Shown here: one piece after another, positions 1 through 8,134 of the stretch
Layout of the letters: every line of letters begins with the position of its first letter
Position numbering within the stretch: position 1 is the first letter of the stretch
DNA from: Enterobacter sp. JUb54
GTDB taxonomy: Bacteria > Pseudomonadota > Gammaproteobacteria > Enterobacterales > Enterobacteriaceae
NCBI RefSeq assembly: GCF_014298075.1
Contig: NZ_CP060418.1
Location: forward strand, 930,001-994,000
Direction of reading: 5' to 3'
Length of the DNA: 64,000 nucleotides
Notes under the pieces: model-generated
Database searches by the model: none
Seen by the model: the letters and a program-made list of their open reading frames with translations, nothing else
What the model was told of the DNA's origin: nothing
Position numbers and translations under genes: made by a program

Positions 1-429
1 CACGCGCACCATAACCTGAGCCTCGGGGTGGCGAACTCGCTGGCCGCTGTGGAAGAGGGCTGCGATCGTATCGACGCCAGCCTCGCCGGGATGGGGGCCG
101 GCGCCGGGAACGCGCCGCTGGAGGTCTTTATTGCCGCAGCGGACAAGCTCGGCTGGGATCACGGCACCGATCTGTACGCCCTGATGAACGCCGCCGATGA
201 GCTGGTGCGCCCGCTGCAGGATCGCCCGGTGCGGGTCGATCGCGAAACCCTGGCGCTGGGTTATGCCGGCGTCTACTCCAGTTTCCTGCGCCATAGCGAA
301 GTGGCCGCGGCGCGTTACGGCCTCAGCGCGGTAGATATTCTCGTTGAGCTGGGCAAGCGCCGGATGGTGGGCGGTCAGGAGGATATGATCGTCGATGTGG
401 CGTTGGATCTGCTGAACCGCGCGAAATAA
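1..429 (+). CDS. mhpE: 4-hydroxy-2-oxovalerate aldolase, C-terminal part (5' end outside window)
   Basis: The open frame runs in from the left edge and ends with TAA at 427-429, giving the last 142 residues. The sequence [16 protein letters not shown] is the conserved DRE-TIM aldolase segment with metal-binding histidines, and the remainder matches the communication domain of MhpE/BphI/DmpG-type aldolases. The family cleaves 4-hydroxy-2-oxovalerate to pyruvate and acetaldehyde, working in complex with the acetaldehyde dehydrogenase MhpF, in the meta-cleavage pathway for 3-phenylpropionate. The next gene is the matching transporter, as in the Escherichia coli mhp cluster. The catalytic N-terminal part cannot be inspected here. 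Confidence 0.9.
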   Translation, partial: HAHHNLSLGVANSLAAVEEGCDRIDASLAGMGAGAGNAPLEVFIAAADKLGWDHGTDLYALMNAADELVRPLQDRPVRVDRETLALGYAGVYSSFLRHSEVAAARYGLSAVDILVELGKRRMVGGQEDMIVDVALDLLNRAK

Positions 430-500
430 AACAACAGGCGGCTGGCAACGTATCAGCCGCCATTCACCTGCTCTGTTACTCCTATCGCACAGGTACTCTT

Positions 501-1697
501 ATGACCACAACGACCTCTGGATCGGCTTCACGCCTGGTGTTAACCATCGGGCTTTGTTTTATGGTTGCTCTGATGGAGGGGCTGGATTTGCAGGCCGCCG
601 GGATTGCCGCCGTCGGCATGGCCCAGGCGTTCTCGCTGGATAAAATGCAGATGGGCTGGATTTTCAGCGCCGGGATCCTCGGCCTGCTGCCCGGCGCGCT
701 GGTGGGCGGGATGCTCGCCGACCGCCATGGCCGCAAGCGGGTGCTGATTGTCTCGGTGATGCTGTTTGGCCTGTTTTCAATCGCCACCGCGCTGGCGTGG
801 AGCTTCCCGACGCTGTTGCTGGCCCGCCTGATGACCGGCGTAGGGCTGGGGGCAGCGCTGCCAAATCTCATCGCCTTAACCTCAGAAGCCGCCGGGCCGC
901 GTTTTCGCGGTACCGCCGTGAGCCTGATGTACTGCGGCGTACCGATTGGCGCCGCGCTGGCGGCGGCGCTGGGCTTCTCGGGGCTGGCGTCGGCCTGGCA
1001 GACGGTATTTTGGGTCGGCGGCGTGGTGCCGCTGCTGCTGGTGCCGATGCTGGTGCGCTGGCTGCCGGAATCCGCCGTTTTTCACACCGGCGCGCAACCG
1101 GCACCGCTGCGCACGCTGCTGGCACCCGGCAACGCTTCCGCGACCTTGCTGCTGTGGCTGTGCTATTTCTTCACCTTGCTGGTGGTCTACATGCTGATCA
1201 ACTGGCTGCCGATGTTGCTGGTTGAGCAGGGGTTCAGCGGCAGCCAGGCGGCTGGCGTGATGTTTGTGCTGCAGCTGGGGGCGGCCTTCGGCACCTTGCT
1301 GCTGGGGGCGTTGATGGACAAGCTCAGCCCGCTACTGATGTCGTTGCTTATCTACAGCGGCATGCTGGCGTCGTTGCTGGCGCTCGGCAGCGCATCCACC
1401 CTGACCGCGATGTTGATCTCCGGTTTTGTTGCCGGGCTGTTTGCCACCGGGGGACAAAGCGTGCTGTATGCCCTGGCGCCCCTGTTCTATCGCACTGAAA
1501 TTCGCGCCACCGGCGTCGGCACCGCGGTGGCGGTCGGGCGGCTTGGGGCGATGAGCGGCCCGCTGCTGGCCGGCAAAATGCTGGCCCTGGGGACCGGCAC
1601 CGTGGGGGTGATGGCCGCCTCCGCGCCGGGGATCCTGCTGGCTGGTGTGGCGGTATTCTGGCTGATGAACCGCCAACGGCGTCAGTCGCTCGCCTGA
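501..1697 (+). CDS. mhpT: MFS transporter, 3-(3-hydroxyphenyl)propionate uptake (MhpT)
   Basis: A 398-residue major facilitator protein with about twelve hydrophobic segments. The motif GGMLADRHGRKR, in the loop after TM2, is the MFS signature A. Length and placement 71 bp after mhpE fit MhpT of the aromatic acid:H+ symporter family, which imports 3-hydroxyphenylpropionate across the inner membrane. The ATG at 501 follows an AGGT element at 491-494. It is probably the last gene of the mhp operon, because a GC-rich hairpin follows at 1707-1733. The substrate is inferred from context and family. Confidence 0.85.
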   Translation: MTTTTSGSASRLVLTIGLCFMVALMEGLDLQAAGIAAVGMAQAFSLDKMQMGWIFSAGILGLLPGALVGGMLADRHGRKRVLIVSVMLFGLFSIATALAWSFPTLLLARLMTGVGLGAALPNLIALTSEAAGPRFRGTAVSLMYCGVPIGAALAAALGFSGLASAWQTVFWVGGVVPLLLVPMLVRWLPESAVFHTGAQPAPLRTLLAPGNASATLLLWLCYFFTLLVVYMLINWLPMLLVEQGFSGSQAAGVMFVLQLGAAFGTLLLGALMDKLSPLLMSLLIYSGMLASLLALGSASTLTAMLISGFVAGLFATGGQSVLYALAPLFYRTEIRATGVGTAVAVGRLGAMSGPLLAGKMLALGTGTVGVMAASAPGILLAGVAVFWLMNRQRRQSLA

Positions 1698-1706
1698 ACC
1701 ATCTAC

Positions 1707-1733
1707 CCGGCCCGGCACCTGCTGGCGGGCCGG
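1707..1733. terminator. GC-rich hairpin after mhpT
   Basis: CCGGCCCG at 1707-1714 pairs perfectly with CGGGCCGG at 1726-1733 around an 11-nt loop. There is no clear T-run, so it is only a possible end-of-operon structure. Confidence 0.35.
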
Positions 1734-1811
1734 CATTACCTGGTTTGCATCTTGCGTTGCGGCAGACTTTGACCTAGGGTAAATCATCCTCCATCGATAC
1801 TCTCTGCCGCC

Positions 1812-2537
1812 ATGTCCTTTCACTCCCGTTTACTGAGCGATATTCCCGGCATCCGCTATGCCTTCCTCGACGTCCATGAAACCGCCGCCTTTCCCTATCA
1901 CGAGATGGCGCCGGTGAAGCTGGTGCATGGCAATGTGGTGCATCACTACCAGGCGCCGTTGGCGGAACGTCCGCACGCCGATGCGGTCTTCACCGAATGC
2001 GGTGGGCAAAAGGTCGGGGTGGTGACGGCGGACTGCCTGCCGATGCTGATGGCCTCCCGCGACGGGCGCTTCGTCTGTAGCGTCCACGCCGGCTGGCGCG
2101 GTGCGGCAAACGGCATTATCGCCAATAGCCTTGCCTGCTTTGCGCAACAGGGCGTGGCGCCGGAAGAGGTGGTGGTAGCGATCGGGCCGCATATTCAGGC
2201 CTGCTGCTATGAAGTGACTCCGGATTTTTATCCGCAGCTTCTGGCAACGCCGGCTGGCGAACTGGCCAGCCGGCACCGGGAGCGGCTGTTTGCGCCGCGG
2301 GATGAGCACGCCATTGGCGCTGCGCAAGCCCGCGGCACGGGGCCGGATAATCAGTGGTTCGATCTGCGGGCGTTCGGCCAGCTACTGCTCGACCACGCCG
2401 GCGTGCCCGAGCGCAACGTCGAATGGCTGGGGAGCTGCACCTACTGCACGCCGCAATCCCTGGGATCGTTCCGGCGTCGCACCCACTTCCCGGCCCAGAA
2501 AACCTTCCAGTACTCGTGGATTATGCGCGACGCCTGA
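1812..2537 (+). CDS. YfiH/laccase-domain family protein (peptidoglycan editing or purine nucleoside enzyme)
   Basis: A 241-residue protein of the multicopper polyphenol oxidase-like (DUF152/YfiH) family. Recognisable motifs are VKLVHGN near residues 36-42, VVTADCLPMLM near 72-82 and VHAGWRGAANG near 91-101. These carry the His/Cys residues that bind a metal in the family. E. coli YfiH (243 aa) is reported to act on misincorporated peptidoglycan precursors, and related proteins have purine nucleoside phosphorylase/deaminase activity. The housekeeping yfiH normally lies beside clpB, so this copy, set between mhp and a sulfur locus, is probably a paralogue. No good ribosome binding site is visible before the ATG; the start is chosen by family length. 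Confidence 0.7.
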   Translation: MSFHSRLLSDIPGIRYAFLDVHETAAFPYHEMAPVKLVHGNVVHHYQAPLAERPHADAVFTECGGQKVGVVTADCLPMLMASRDGRFVCSVHAGWRGAANGIIANSLACFAQQGVAPEEVVVAIGPHIQACCYEVTPDFYPQLLATPAGELASRHRERLFAPRDEHAIGAAQARGTGPDNQWFDLRAFGQLLLDHAGVPERNVEWLGSCTYCTPQSLGSFRRRTHFPAQKTFQYSWIMRDA

Positions 2538-2553
2538 TGCCCCGGATGCTGGC

Positions 2554-4134
2554 TTAGATCACCGTAAACCCGTGGGTGCCATCGCGTGCCAGCTGGTCGA
2601 CGAGGCCATACTCCCACTCCAGATAGGCCACCATCGCTTCGCGGGGGTTATCCGTGCCTTCATAGGGCCGACGATAGCGGTCGCGACGCGGGGTGGCGAG
2701 GCCGCTTTCACCCTGTTCCAGCGGGCGTCCGGCGGCAATCCACGCGCTGGTTCCGCCGCGCAGCACCTGCACCGGTTTGCCGGTCAACGCCGCTACCTCG
2801 GTGACGGCGTAACGTGCCAGCAGGCTGCTGCCGCAGGTCAGCACGTAGCGACTGGCGGGCGGGATGGTCTCCAGCGCCTGTTTCAGCTGCGACCGTACCA
2901 GCCAGTAAGCCCCCGGGATATGCCGCGCCACGTAGTTGGCGCTGGTGGTGAAGTCGAGCACCACCGTGCCCGGCGTCAGCAGCTGCGCCGCCAGCTGCTC
3001 GTCGTCGATCTCATCCGCCTGCGGCGCCGGCGGCACGCTGGCGGCCGGCACGCCGCGTTCGCTAAAGTGGGCGGCGGTCAGGCCATGCAGAACCGCGGTT
3101 TCCCAACCCATCTGCGCCAGCCACGAGGCGCTCATCGCGGCGCGCACGCCGTCATCATCCAGTAGCACAATCCGCGCCCCGCGAACGCTGGCGTGGTGAT
3201 CGGTCTCCTGTACCAGCTGGCCGCCAGGGGCGCTGAGGCTGCCCGGCAGATGACCATCGGCATACTCCTGGGGGCTGCGAACGTCGAACAGGTAGGTGGT
3301 GCGATCCGGCTGCTGCTGCCAGCGCTGGAGCGTCGGGAGATCGATGAAGGTCACACCGGCGCGTTGCGCCAGCTGGTTAGCCTGCTGCAGGCGGGCGCTT
3401 GAGGCCAGCGTTTCGTTGGCATAGCGGCGCTGCTGGTCGTGTTCGAGGGGCAGCCCGGCCAGGGTCCAGCCGATGGTGCCGTTACGCAGGGCGTAGACCG
3501 GGTTGCGCAGGCCGGCGTTGATTAACGACTGGGCGCCGATAATGCTGCGGGTCCGGCCCGCGCAGTTGACCACGATCGGCGTCTGGGCTGAGTTCACCAG
3601 ACCCTCAATGCGCAGCGCCAGCTCGCCCCCCGGAACGCTGATGCTGCCGGGAATGCTCATGGTGTGATACTCATCGAAGCGCCGGGCATCAACGATTAAC
3701 AGCGGCTCCCGGGCATCGATCAACGCGTTCAGCGCCTCGGCGGTGAGCGAAGGGGTATGGCGCCTGCTCTCTACCAGTTCGCCGAAGGCTTTACTGGCGG
3801 AGTTCACATCCTGGAACAGCTCGCCGCCGCTGCGCTGCCAGCCGCTCAGGCCGCCCTCCAGTAACGCCACGTCCTGATACCCCCACTCACGCAGGCGTTG
3901 GTACGCCGTTGCAGCAAGACCTTCGCCGTTATCGTAAACGGTGATCGGGGTAGTCAGGCGCGGCACCCGACGGTGGATCTCCAGTTCCAGCTTGCTCAGC
4001 GGCAGGTTGGCGGCGAACAGCGGGTGCGCGTCGGCGAAATCGGCCTCTTCACGCACATCAATCAACGCCACTTCACGGTGGTCGAGCAGGGCCTGGCGCA
4101 CTTCCGCGGCCTGGCGATACAGATAAACGGGCAT
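2554..4134 (-). CDS. Four-domain rhodanese-type sulfurtransferase
   Basis: A 526-residue protein built from four rhodanese domains, roughly residues 1-105, 125-230, 260-365 and 375-475. Only domains 2 and 4 keep the active-site cysteine: Cys191 in NCAGRTR and Cys434 in LTCGSSLLAR. In domains 1 and 3 the equivalent loops read VYDNGEG and LLDDDG, with Asp in place of Cys, so these are inactive-type domains. The family moves sulfane sulfur from a persulfidated cysteine to an acceptor such as cyanide or a thiol. The gene begins one base after the cysteine dioxygenase stop and is surely cotranscribed with it. That pairing suggests organic-sulfur oxidation in the cytoplasm. The exact donor is unknown. 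Confidence 0.85.
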   Translation of the reverse strand: MPVYLYRQAAEVRQALLDHREVALIDVREEADFADAHPLFAANLPLSKLELEIHRRVPRLTTPITVYDNGEGLAATAYQRLREWGYQDVALLEGGLSGWQRSGGELFQDVNSASKAFGELVESRRHTPSLTAEALNALIDAREPLLIVDARRFDEYHTMSIPGSISVPGGELALRIEGLVNSAQTPIVVNCAGRTRSIIGAQSLINAGLRNPVYALRNGTIGWTLAGLPLEHDQQRRYANETLASSARLQQANQLAQRAGVTFIDLPTLQRWQQQPDRTTYLFDVRSPQEYADGHLPGSLSAPGGQLVQETDHHASVRGARIVLLDDDGVRAAMSASWLAQMGWETAVLHGLTAAHFSERGVPAASVPPAPQADEIDDEQLAAQLLTPGTVVLDFTTSANYVARHIPGAYWLVRSQLKQALETIPPASRYVLTCGSSLLARYAVTEVAALTGKPVQVLRGGTSAWIAAGRPLEQGESGLATPRRDRYRRPYEGTDNPREAMVAYLEWEYGLVDQLARDGTHGFTVI

Positions 4135-4135
4135 A

Positions 4136-4732
4136 TTAATTATCCTTCGAAAAATCCCAAAGATTGGGAAGGTGGCGATTGGAGTAACCAGAGATAAACG
4201 GTTTGACGAGGCCTTCCGGGGTGTACACGGCCCGTTTCACGGCGCCGATATTGCCGCCGTAGACATGGATGCTGATGGACACCCCGTCGGCAAGGGCATT
4301 GCTGACCCGGTGAATATCCCCGTCCTCGGCAGAGACTTTTTCGACTTCGCCGGGGGAGAGGCGCGCGGCAATCCCGTCCACCACCGGCAGCCCCGCGTCA
4401 TCCAGGCGATAGCGTTGGTTTTCCTCGGCGCCGCGCAGCATGCCGATGGCGCCCCACACCCGGTGATCGTGAATCGGCGTTGACTGCCCCGGTCCCCAGA
4501 CAAAACTGACGATCGAAAAGCGTTGCCCGGCATCGGCGTACAGCAGGTATTGTTGATAGTGATGAGGATGCGGCAGGCTGTACTCTTCCGGTAGCCAGTC
4601 GTCGTGTTTTACCAGCAGCGCCAGACGCTGCGCTACCGCGTCGAGCAGCGGCGAGGGGAGGCTGAACTCGCGATGCAGAGCATCAACCTCTTGAATAAAA
4701 TGACGTAATTTTTCCAGTCGTGGTGCGGTCAT
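4136..4732 (-). CDS. Cysteine dioxygenase-type cupin
   Basis: A 198-residue cupin of the cysteine dioxygenase family, a mononuclear non-haem iron enzyme that oxidises cysteine or a related thiol to the sulfinate. The iron ligands are visible as His88 and His90 in STPIHDHRVWG and His141 in GDIHRVSNA. It is the first gene of a two-gene operon with the four-domain rhodanese. It is divergent from a LysR gene across a 107-bp AT-rich interval. The closest family name is cysteine dioxygenase; 3-mercaptopropionate or another small thiol is also possible as substrate. Confidence 0.85.
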   Translation of the reverse strand: MTAPRLEKLRHFIQEVDALHREFSLPSPLLDAVAQRLALLVKHDDWLPEEYSLPHPHHYQQYLLYADAGQRFSIVSFVWGPGQSTPIHDHRVWGAIGMLRGAEENQRYRLDDAGLPVVDGIAARLSPGEVEKVSAEDGDIHRVSNALADGVSISIHVYGGNIGAVKRAVYTPEGLVKPFISGYSNRHLPNLWDFSKDN

Positions 4733-4802
4733 GAGCGGTTCCTGTCAGAGGGACTGGTCATTACGCTAACAAAGGCGTTAATATTATTTAAATGCAATTT
4801 AC

Positions 4803-4818
4803 GCATATATTAATATGC
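4803..4818. promoter_or_regulatory. GCATAT-N4-ATATGC palindrome, candidate LysR operator
   Basis: A perfect 6-4-6 inverted repeat lies in the divergent interval, 22 bp before the LysR start and about 70 bp before the cysteine dioxygenase start. A near-identical site occurs at 5767-5782 before the monooxygenase operon. LysR-family sites are typically interrupted palindromes of this kind; assignment to the neighbouring regulator is inference. Confidence 0.5.
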
Positions 4819-4839
4819 AAAAATCACATTAAGGATTCT

Positions 4840-5733
4840 ATGCGCATCGACGACATTGACGCACTGCTGGCAACGGTCCAGTTTTCCTCCCTCAATCAGG
4901 CGGCGGACTATCTGGGGATCACCCAGTCGGCCATCACCCGTCGGCTGCAGCGTCTGGAGCAGACGCTGGATGTCACCTTGCTGGAGCGCCAGACCCGGCC
5001 GCTGACGCTGACCGCCACCGGCCATCGGGTCTACGAGCAGTGCCTGAGCATCAAGCGAGAGACCAAAAAACTGTACGGATTGCTCGACCCGGAGGCGGAG
5101 CCGCACGGTATCTTGCGCCTTGGGGTGCCGCAGAGCGTGGCGGAGATCGCGCTCCAGCCGGCGCTGCTGGCGCTACGTCAGCAGTTTCCACAGCTGCAAC
5201 CCCAGGTCACCTGCGGCTGGAGCGGGCTGCTGCAAAAGCGGCTGGAGAGCGTCGAGCTCGACGGTATGCTGGCGATGGGCCCGGCGCAGCAGACGTTTGC
5301 CGACGGCTACAGCGGGCGACTGCTGTGCCCGCTGGATATCGTGGTGATTGCCGCGAAAAGCCTGCGCCTGCGGGCGACGGAGCTGCGGGATTGTGCGGCT
5401 CAGGGCTGGGTGCTCAACCCCGATGGCTGCGGGCTGCGGGCGGGGCTGATCCGCGAACTGCAGGCTCAGGGGCTGCGGCTGCAGCTGAATGTCGAAACCG
5501 CGGGCGCCCGGCTGCAAATTGGCCTGGTTGCCCAGGGGCAGGGACTCGGTCTGGTGCCGCGGGCGGCGCTGGCAGCCAGCCCGTGGCGCGAGGAGGTGGT
5601 GGTGTTGACGCTGGAAGATTTTCAGCCGGCGGTGTCGCTGTGGCAGGTCAACGCGCACAACCTGGTCAATCTGCAGCAGCCCTTCACTTTTTTTGCCGGA
5701 AAAGTGGCGCAGCAGCTACAGCTATCTGACTGA
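4840..5733 (+). CDS. LysR-family transcriptional regulator of the sulfur locus
   Basis: A 297-residue LysR protein. The winged helix-turn-helix covers about residues 1-60 (ADYLGITQSAITRRLQRLEQ) and a periplasmic-binding-like effector domain follows. The ATG at 4840 is chosen because AAGGA sits 4 bases upstream; a longer reading from 4792 has no site. It lies between the divergent cysteine dioxygenase/rhodanese operon and the co-directional monooxygenase/ABC operon, and matching palindromes precede both. It is therefore the likely regulator of both. The inducer is unknown; a sulfur compound is a reasonable guess. Confidence 0.88.
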   Translation: MRIDDIDALLATVQFSSLNQAADYLGITQSAITRRLQRLEQTLDVTLLERQTRPLTLTATGHRVYEQCLSIKRETKKLYGLLDPEAEPHGILRLGVPQSVAEIALQPALLALRQQFPQLQPQVTCGWSGLLQKRLESVELDGMLAMGPAQQTFADGYSGRLLCPLDIVVIAAKSLRLRATELRDCAAQGWVLNPDGCGLRAGLIRELQAQGLRLQLNVETAGARLQIGLVAQGQGLGLVPRAALAASPWREEVVVLTLEDFQPAVSLWQVNAHNLVNLQQPFTFFAGKVAQQLQLSD

Positions 5734-5766
5734 AAATATGCAGGAAAGTAGTTAAATGCCTATTTT

Positions 5767-5782
5767 GCATATTAAGATATGA
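5767..5782. promoter_or_regulatory. Second GCATAT-N4-ATATGa site before the monooxygenase operon
   Basis: This repeats the 4803-4818 palindrome with one mismatch in the last base. The ten-base string TTTTGCATAT at 5763-5772 occurs as its exact reverse complement at 4813-4822. It lies about 95 bp before the start at 5878. It is a candidate operator for the LysR regulator at 4840. Confidence 0.5.
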
Positions 5783-5877
5783 TAAAAATGCATTTTGCTC
5801 ATTGAATGCCGGTGTATAGGGTAACGACAGGTGCCGCCGCTGCGGCCAACCGTTATCCCGACACCAGGAGTTCAGTT

Positions 5878-6963
5878 ATGAGCATTCAGTTTCTCGGCAT
5901 GATTGGTCATCGCCTCTCATCCGAAACCATCGCCCCGGTCGGCCCCATCTTTGACCGCGATTATATCGTGCGCTTTGCGCAAACTCACGAAGCCGCCGGG
6001 TTCGATCGTCTGCTGGTCGGCCATTGGTCCGATCAACCAGACGGCTTCCTGGTGACCGCGCTGGCGGGCCTGTCGACGCAGAAGATTGGCTACCTGCTGG
6101 CCCACCGTCCGGGGTTTGTCTCGCCGACAGTCGCCGCCCGTAAATTTGCCACCCTCGAACACCTGCTTGGCGGGCGCCTGGCGGTGCATATCATCAGCGG
6201 CGGCAACGATGCCGAACAGCGCCGGGACGGCGACTATCTCGATCATGACCAGCGCTACGCCCGGACGGATGCCTTCCTCGAGACGGTGCGTCAAATCTGG
6301 ACCGCCGAGCAGCCCGTGGATATCGCCAACGACTATTATCAGGCGCAGCAGGCGTGGTCGGCGATCCGCCCGCTGCAAAAACCGCATATTCCCATCTATT
6401 TTGGCGGTTCCTCCGAAGCCGCGCTGCGGGTCGCCGGTAAGCACGCCAACGTCTTTGCCCTGTGGGGCGAGTCGTTAGCGCAAACGGAAGAGACAATCCG
6501 TCGGGTGCGGGCCGAAGCGGCCAGCCACCAGCGCGAGATTGATTTCAGCGTCTCTTTCCGACCGATCGTCGCCGATACCGAAGCCGAGGCCTGGGAGAAG
6601 GCCGAACACATTTTGCACGTCGCCACCCAGCAGGCGGCGCAGGCGGGCAACGGCTTTAAAGCCAAACCTGACAGCGTGGGGGCGCAACGTCTGCGGGCCA
6701 CCGCAGCCCAGGGCAATGTCGTGGATACGCGGCTGTGGACCGGGATCGCGAAACTGGTCGGCGGCGGGCATAACTCGACGGCGCTGGTCGGCACCCCGGA
6801 GCAGGTCGCCGATGCGCTGCTGGAGTACTACGACCTCGGGGTCCGCAACTTCCTGATCCGCGGTTTCGACCCTCTCAATGATGCCCAGCAATATGGCAAA
6901 GCGTTACTGCCGATTACCCGGGAGAAAGCTGCGCAGCGTGCCCTGCAGGAGCGCGCATCGTGA
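5878..6963 (+). CDS. LLM-class flavin-dependent monooxygenase, alkanesulfonate monooxygenase-like (SsuD family)
   Basis: A 361-residue bacterial luciferase-like TIM-barrel protein resembling SsuD. Such enzymes use reduced FMN from a partner reductase to cleave C-S bonds and release sulfite. LGGRLAVHIISGGN near residue 100 and IPIYFGGSSEAALRVAGKHA near residue 175 are typical of the family. The ATG at 5878 follows AGGAG and gives the usual family length; an earlier in-frame start at 5806 would add an unlikely 24 residues. It heads a six-gene operon with an acyl-CoA dehydrogenase-like enzyme and a sulfonate-type ABC importer. No flavin reductase gene is present in the operon. The substrate is not known. 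Confidence 0.85.
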   Translation: MSIQFLGMIGHRLSSETIAPVGPIFDRDYIVRFAQTHEAAGFDRLLVGHWSDQPDGFLVTALAGLSTQKIGYLLAHRPGFVSPTVAARKFATLEHLLGGRLAVHIISGGNDAEQRRDGDYLDHDQRYARTDAFLETVRQIWTAEQPVDIANDYYQAQQAWSAIRPLQKPHIPIYFGGSSEAALRVAGKHANVFALWGESLAQTEETIRRVRAEAASHQREIDFSVSFRPIVADTEAEAWEKAEHILHVATQQAAQAGNGFKAKPDSVGAQRLRATAAQGNVVDTRLWTGIAKLVGGGHNSTALVGTPEQVADALLEYYDLGVRNFLIRGFDPLNDAQQYGKALLPITREKAAQRALQERAS

Positions 6964-8123
6964 CCCTTGCAGGCCTATCGTCAGCCCAGCCGACGGGCGA
7001 CTGGGCGCAGCAGCTGACCACCATTCGCCAGCAGATAGCGGAGCAGGCGGCGGCCCTTGATCACAGCGGCGACTTTCCCGCAGGGCCGCTGGCACAGCTG
7101 CAGCAGGCCGGTTTTCTGAGCCTCGCGACGCCGGTGCAGTATGGCGGGGCGGGCGCTGATTTACCGCGTCTGCAGCAGGCGATCGCCGCCATCGCGTGGG
7201 GCGAACCGGCGACCGCGTTGATTGTCTGCATGCAGTATATCCACCATCTGCGGCTGGCGGAAAACGACGGCTGGGCGGAACCGCTGCGCCGGCAGGTCTA
7301 TCGCGATGCGGTGGAACAGGGAGGGCTTATCAACAGCCTGCGGGTGGAGCCGGAACTGGGCTCGCCGGCACGCGGCGGACTGCCGCAGACCGTTGCCGAA
7401 CGCACCGCCGACGGCTGGCGGTTGAACGGACACAAACTGTATACCACCGGCATCGAAGGGCTGAGCTGGCTGGCTATCTGGGCGCGCAGCGACGATGCCG
7501 AGCCGCTGGTGGGCACCTGGCTGGTACCGAAAAATAGTGACGGTGTCACTATTATCAAAAGCTGGGACCACGCCGGCATGCGCGCCACCGGCAGCCATGA
7601 AGTGGTGCTCAACGATGTGGTGATCCCCCGGGACCATGCGGTGGATATCTGGCCGCTAAGCGCCCCCCCCGCCACGGATGCCGAAAGCGTCCGGCGGTTT
7701 GCCAATCGTCAGACCGCCTTACTGGCGGCCATCTATGACAGCGTGGCCCACGCGGCGCGCGACTGGCTGCTGGGCTGGCTGCGTTCGCGCACGCCGGCCA
7801 ATCTCGGTAAACCGCTCGCCACGCTGCCGAGAGTGCAGGAAAAAGTCGGCCAGATAGAGAGCGGGCTGCTGACCAACCGCTGCCTGCTTCAGCAAGCGGC
7901 CGGGCTGGCATTCACCACCAGCGAGGCCGGTCTGGCGAAGGTCACCATCACTGAAAACGCCATTCAGGCGGTCGCGCTGGCGCTGGAACTGACCGGCAAT
8001 CATGGCCTGAGTCGGCAACACCCTCTGGAACGTCACTATCGCAACGTGCTGTGCGCACGGGTGCATACGCCGCAGAACGACAGCGCATGGCTGGCGGCAG
8101 GTCAACACGCTTTTCACTTATAA
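6960..8123 (+). CDS. Acyl-CoA dehydrogenase-like flavin monooxygenase (SfnB/DszC type)
   Basis: A 387-residue member of the acyl-CoA dehydrogenase superfamily. It starts at a GTG whose last bases overlap the TGA of the previous gene, showing translational coupling. Its closest functional relatives are two-component oxygenases acting on sulfur compounds, such as SfnB and DszC, rather than beta-oxidation enzymes. The operon context (SsuD-like monooxygenase, sulfonate-type importer) supports that reading. Typical family pieces are GYGGAGADLPRLQQ-like sequence near residue 60, and NGHKLYTTGIEGLSWLAIWA near 155-175 where FMN/FAD binds. The substrate is unresolved. Confidence 0.8.
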   Translation: MTLAGLSSAQPTGDWAQQLTTIRQQIAEQAAALDHSGDFPAGPLAQLQQAGFLSLATPVQYGGAGADLPRLQQAIAAIAWGEPATALIVCMQYIHHLRLAENDGWAEPLRRQVYRDAVEQGGLINSLRVEPELGSPARGGLPQTVAERTADGWRLNGHKLYTTGIEGLSWLAIWARSDDAEPLVGTWLVPKNSDGVTIIKSWDHAGMRATGSHEVVLNDVVIPRDHAVDIWPLSAPPATDAESVRRFANRQTALLAAIYDSVAHAARDWLLGWLRSRTPANLGKPLATLPRVQEKVGQIESGLLTNRCLLQQAAGLAFTTSEAGLAKVTITENAIQAVALALELTGNHGLSRQHPLERHYRNVLCARVHTPQNDSAWLAAGQHAFHL

Positions 8124-8134
8124 GGATAATGTCT

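Noticed and set aside
4792-4839. Upstream in-frame start for the sulfur LysR gene.
   Set aside because: No ribosome site; the extension would cover the palindromic operator. The ATG at 4840 has AAGGA.
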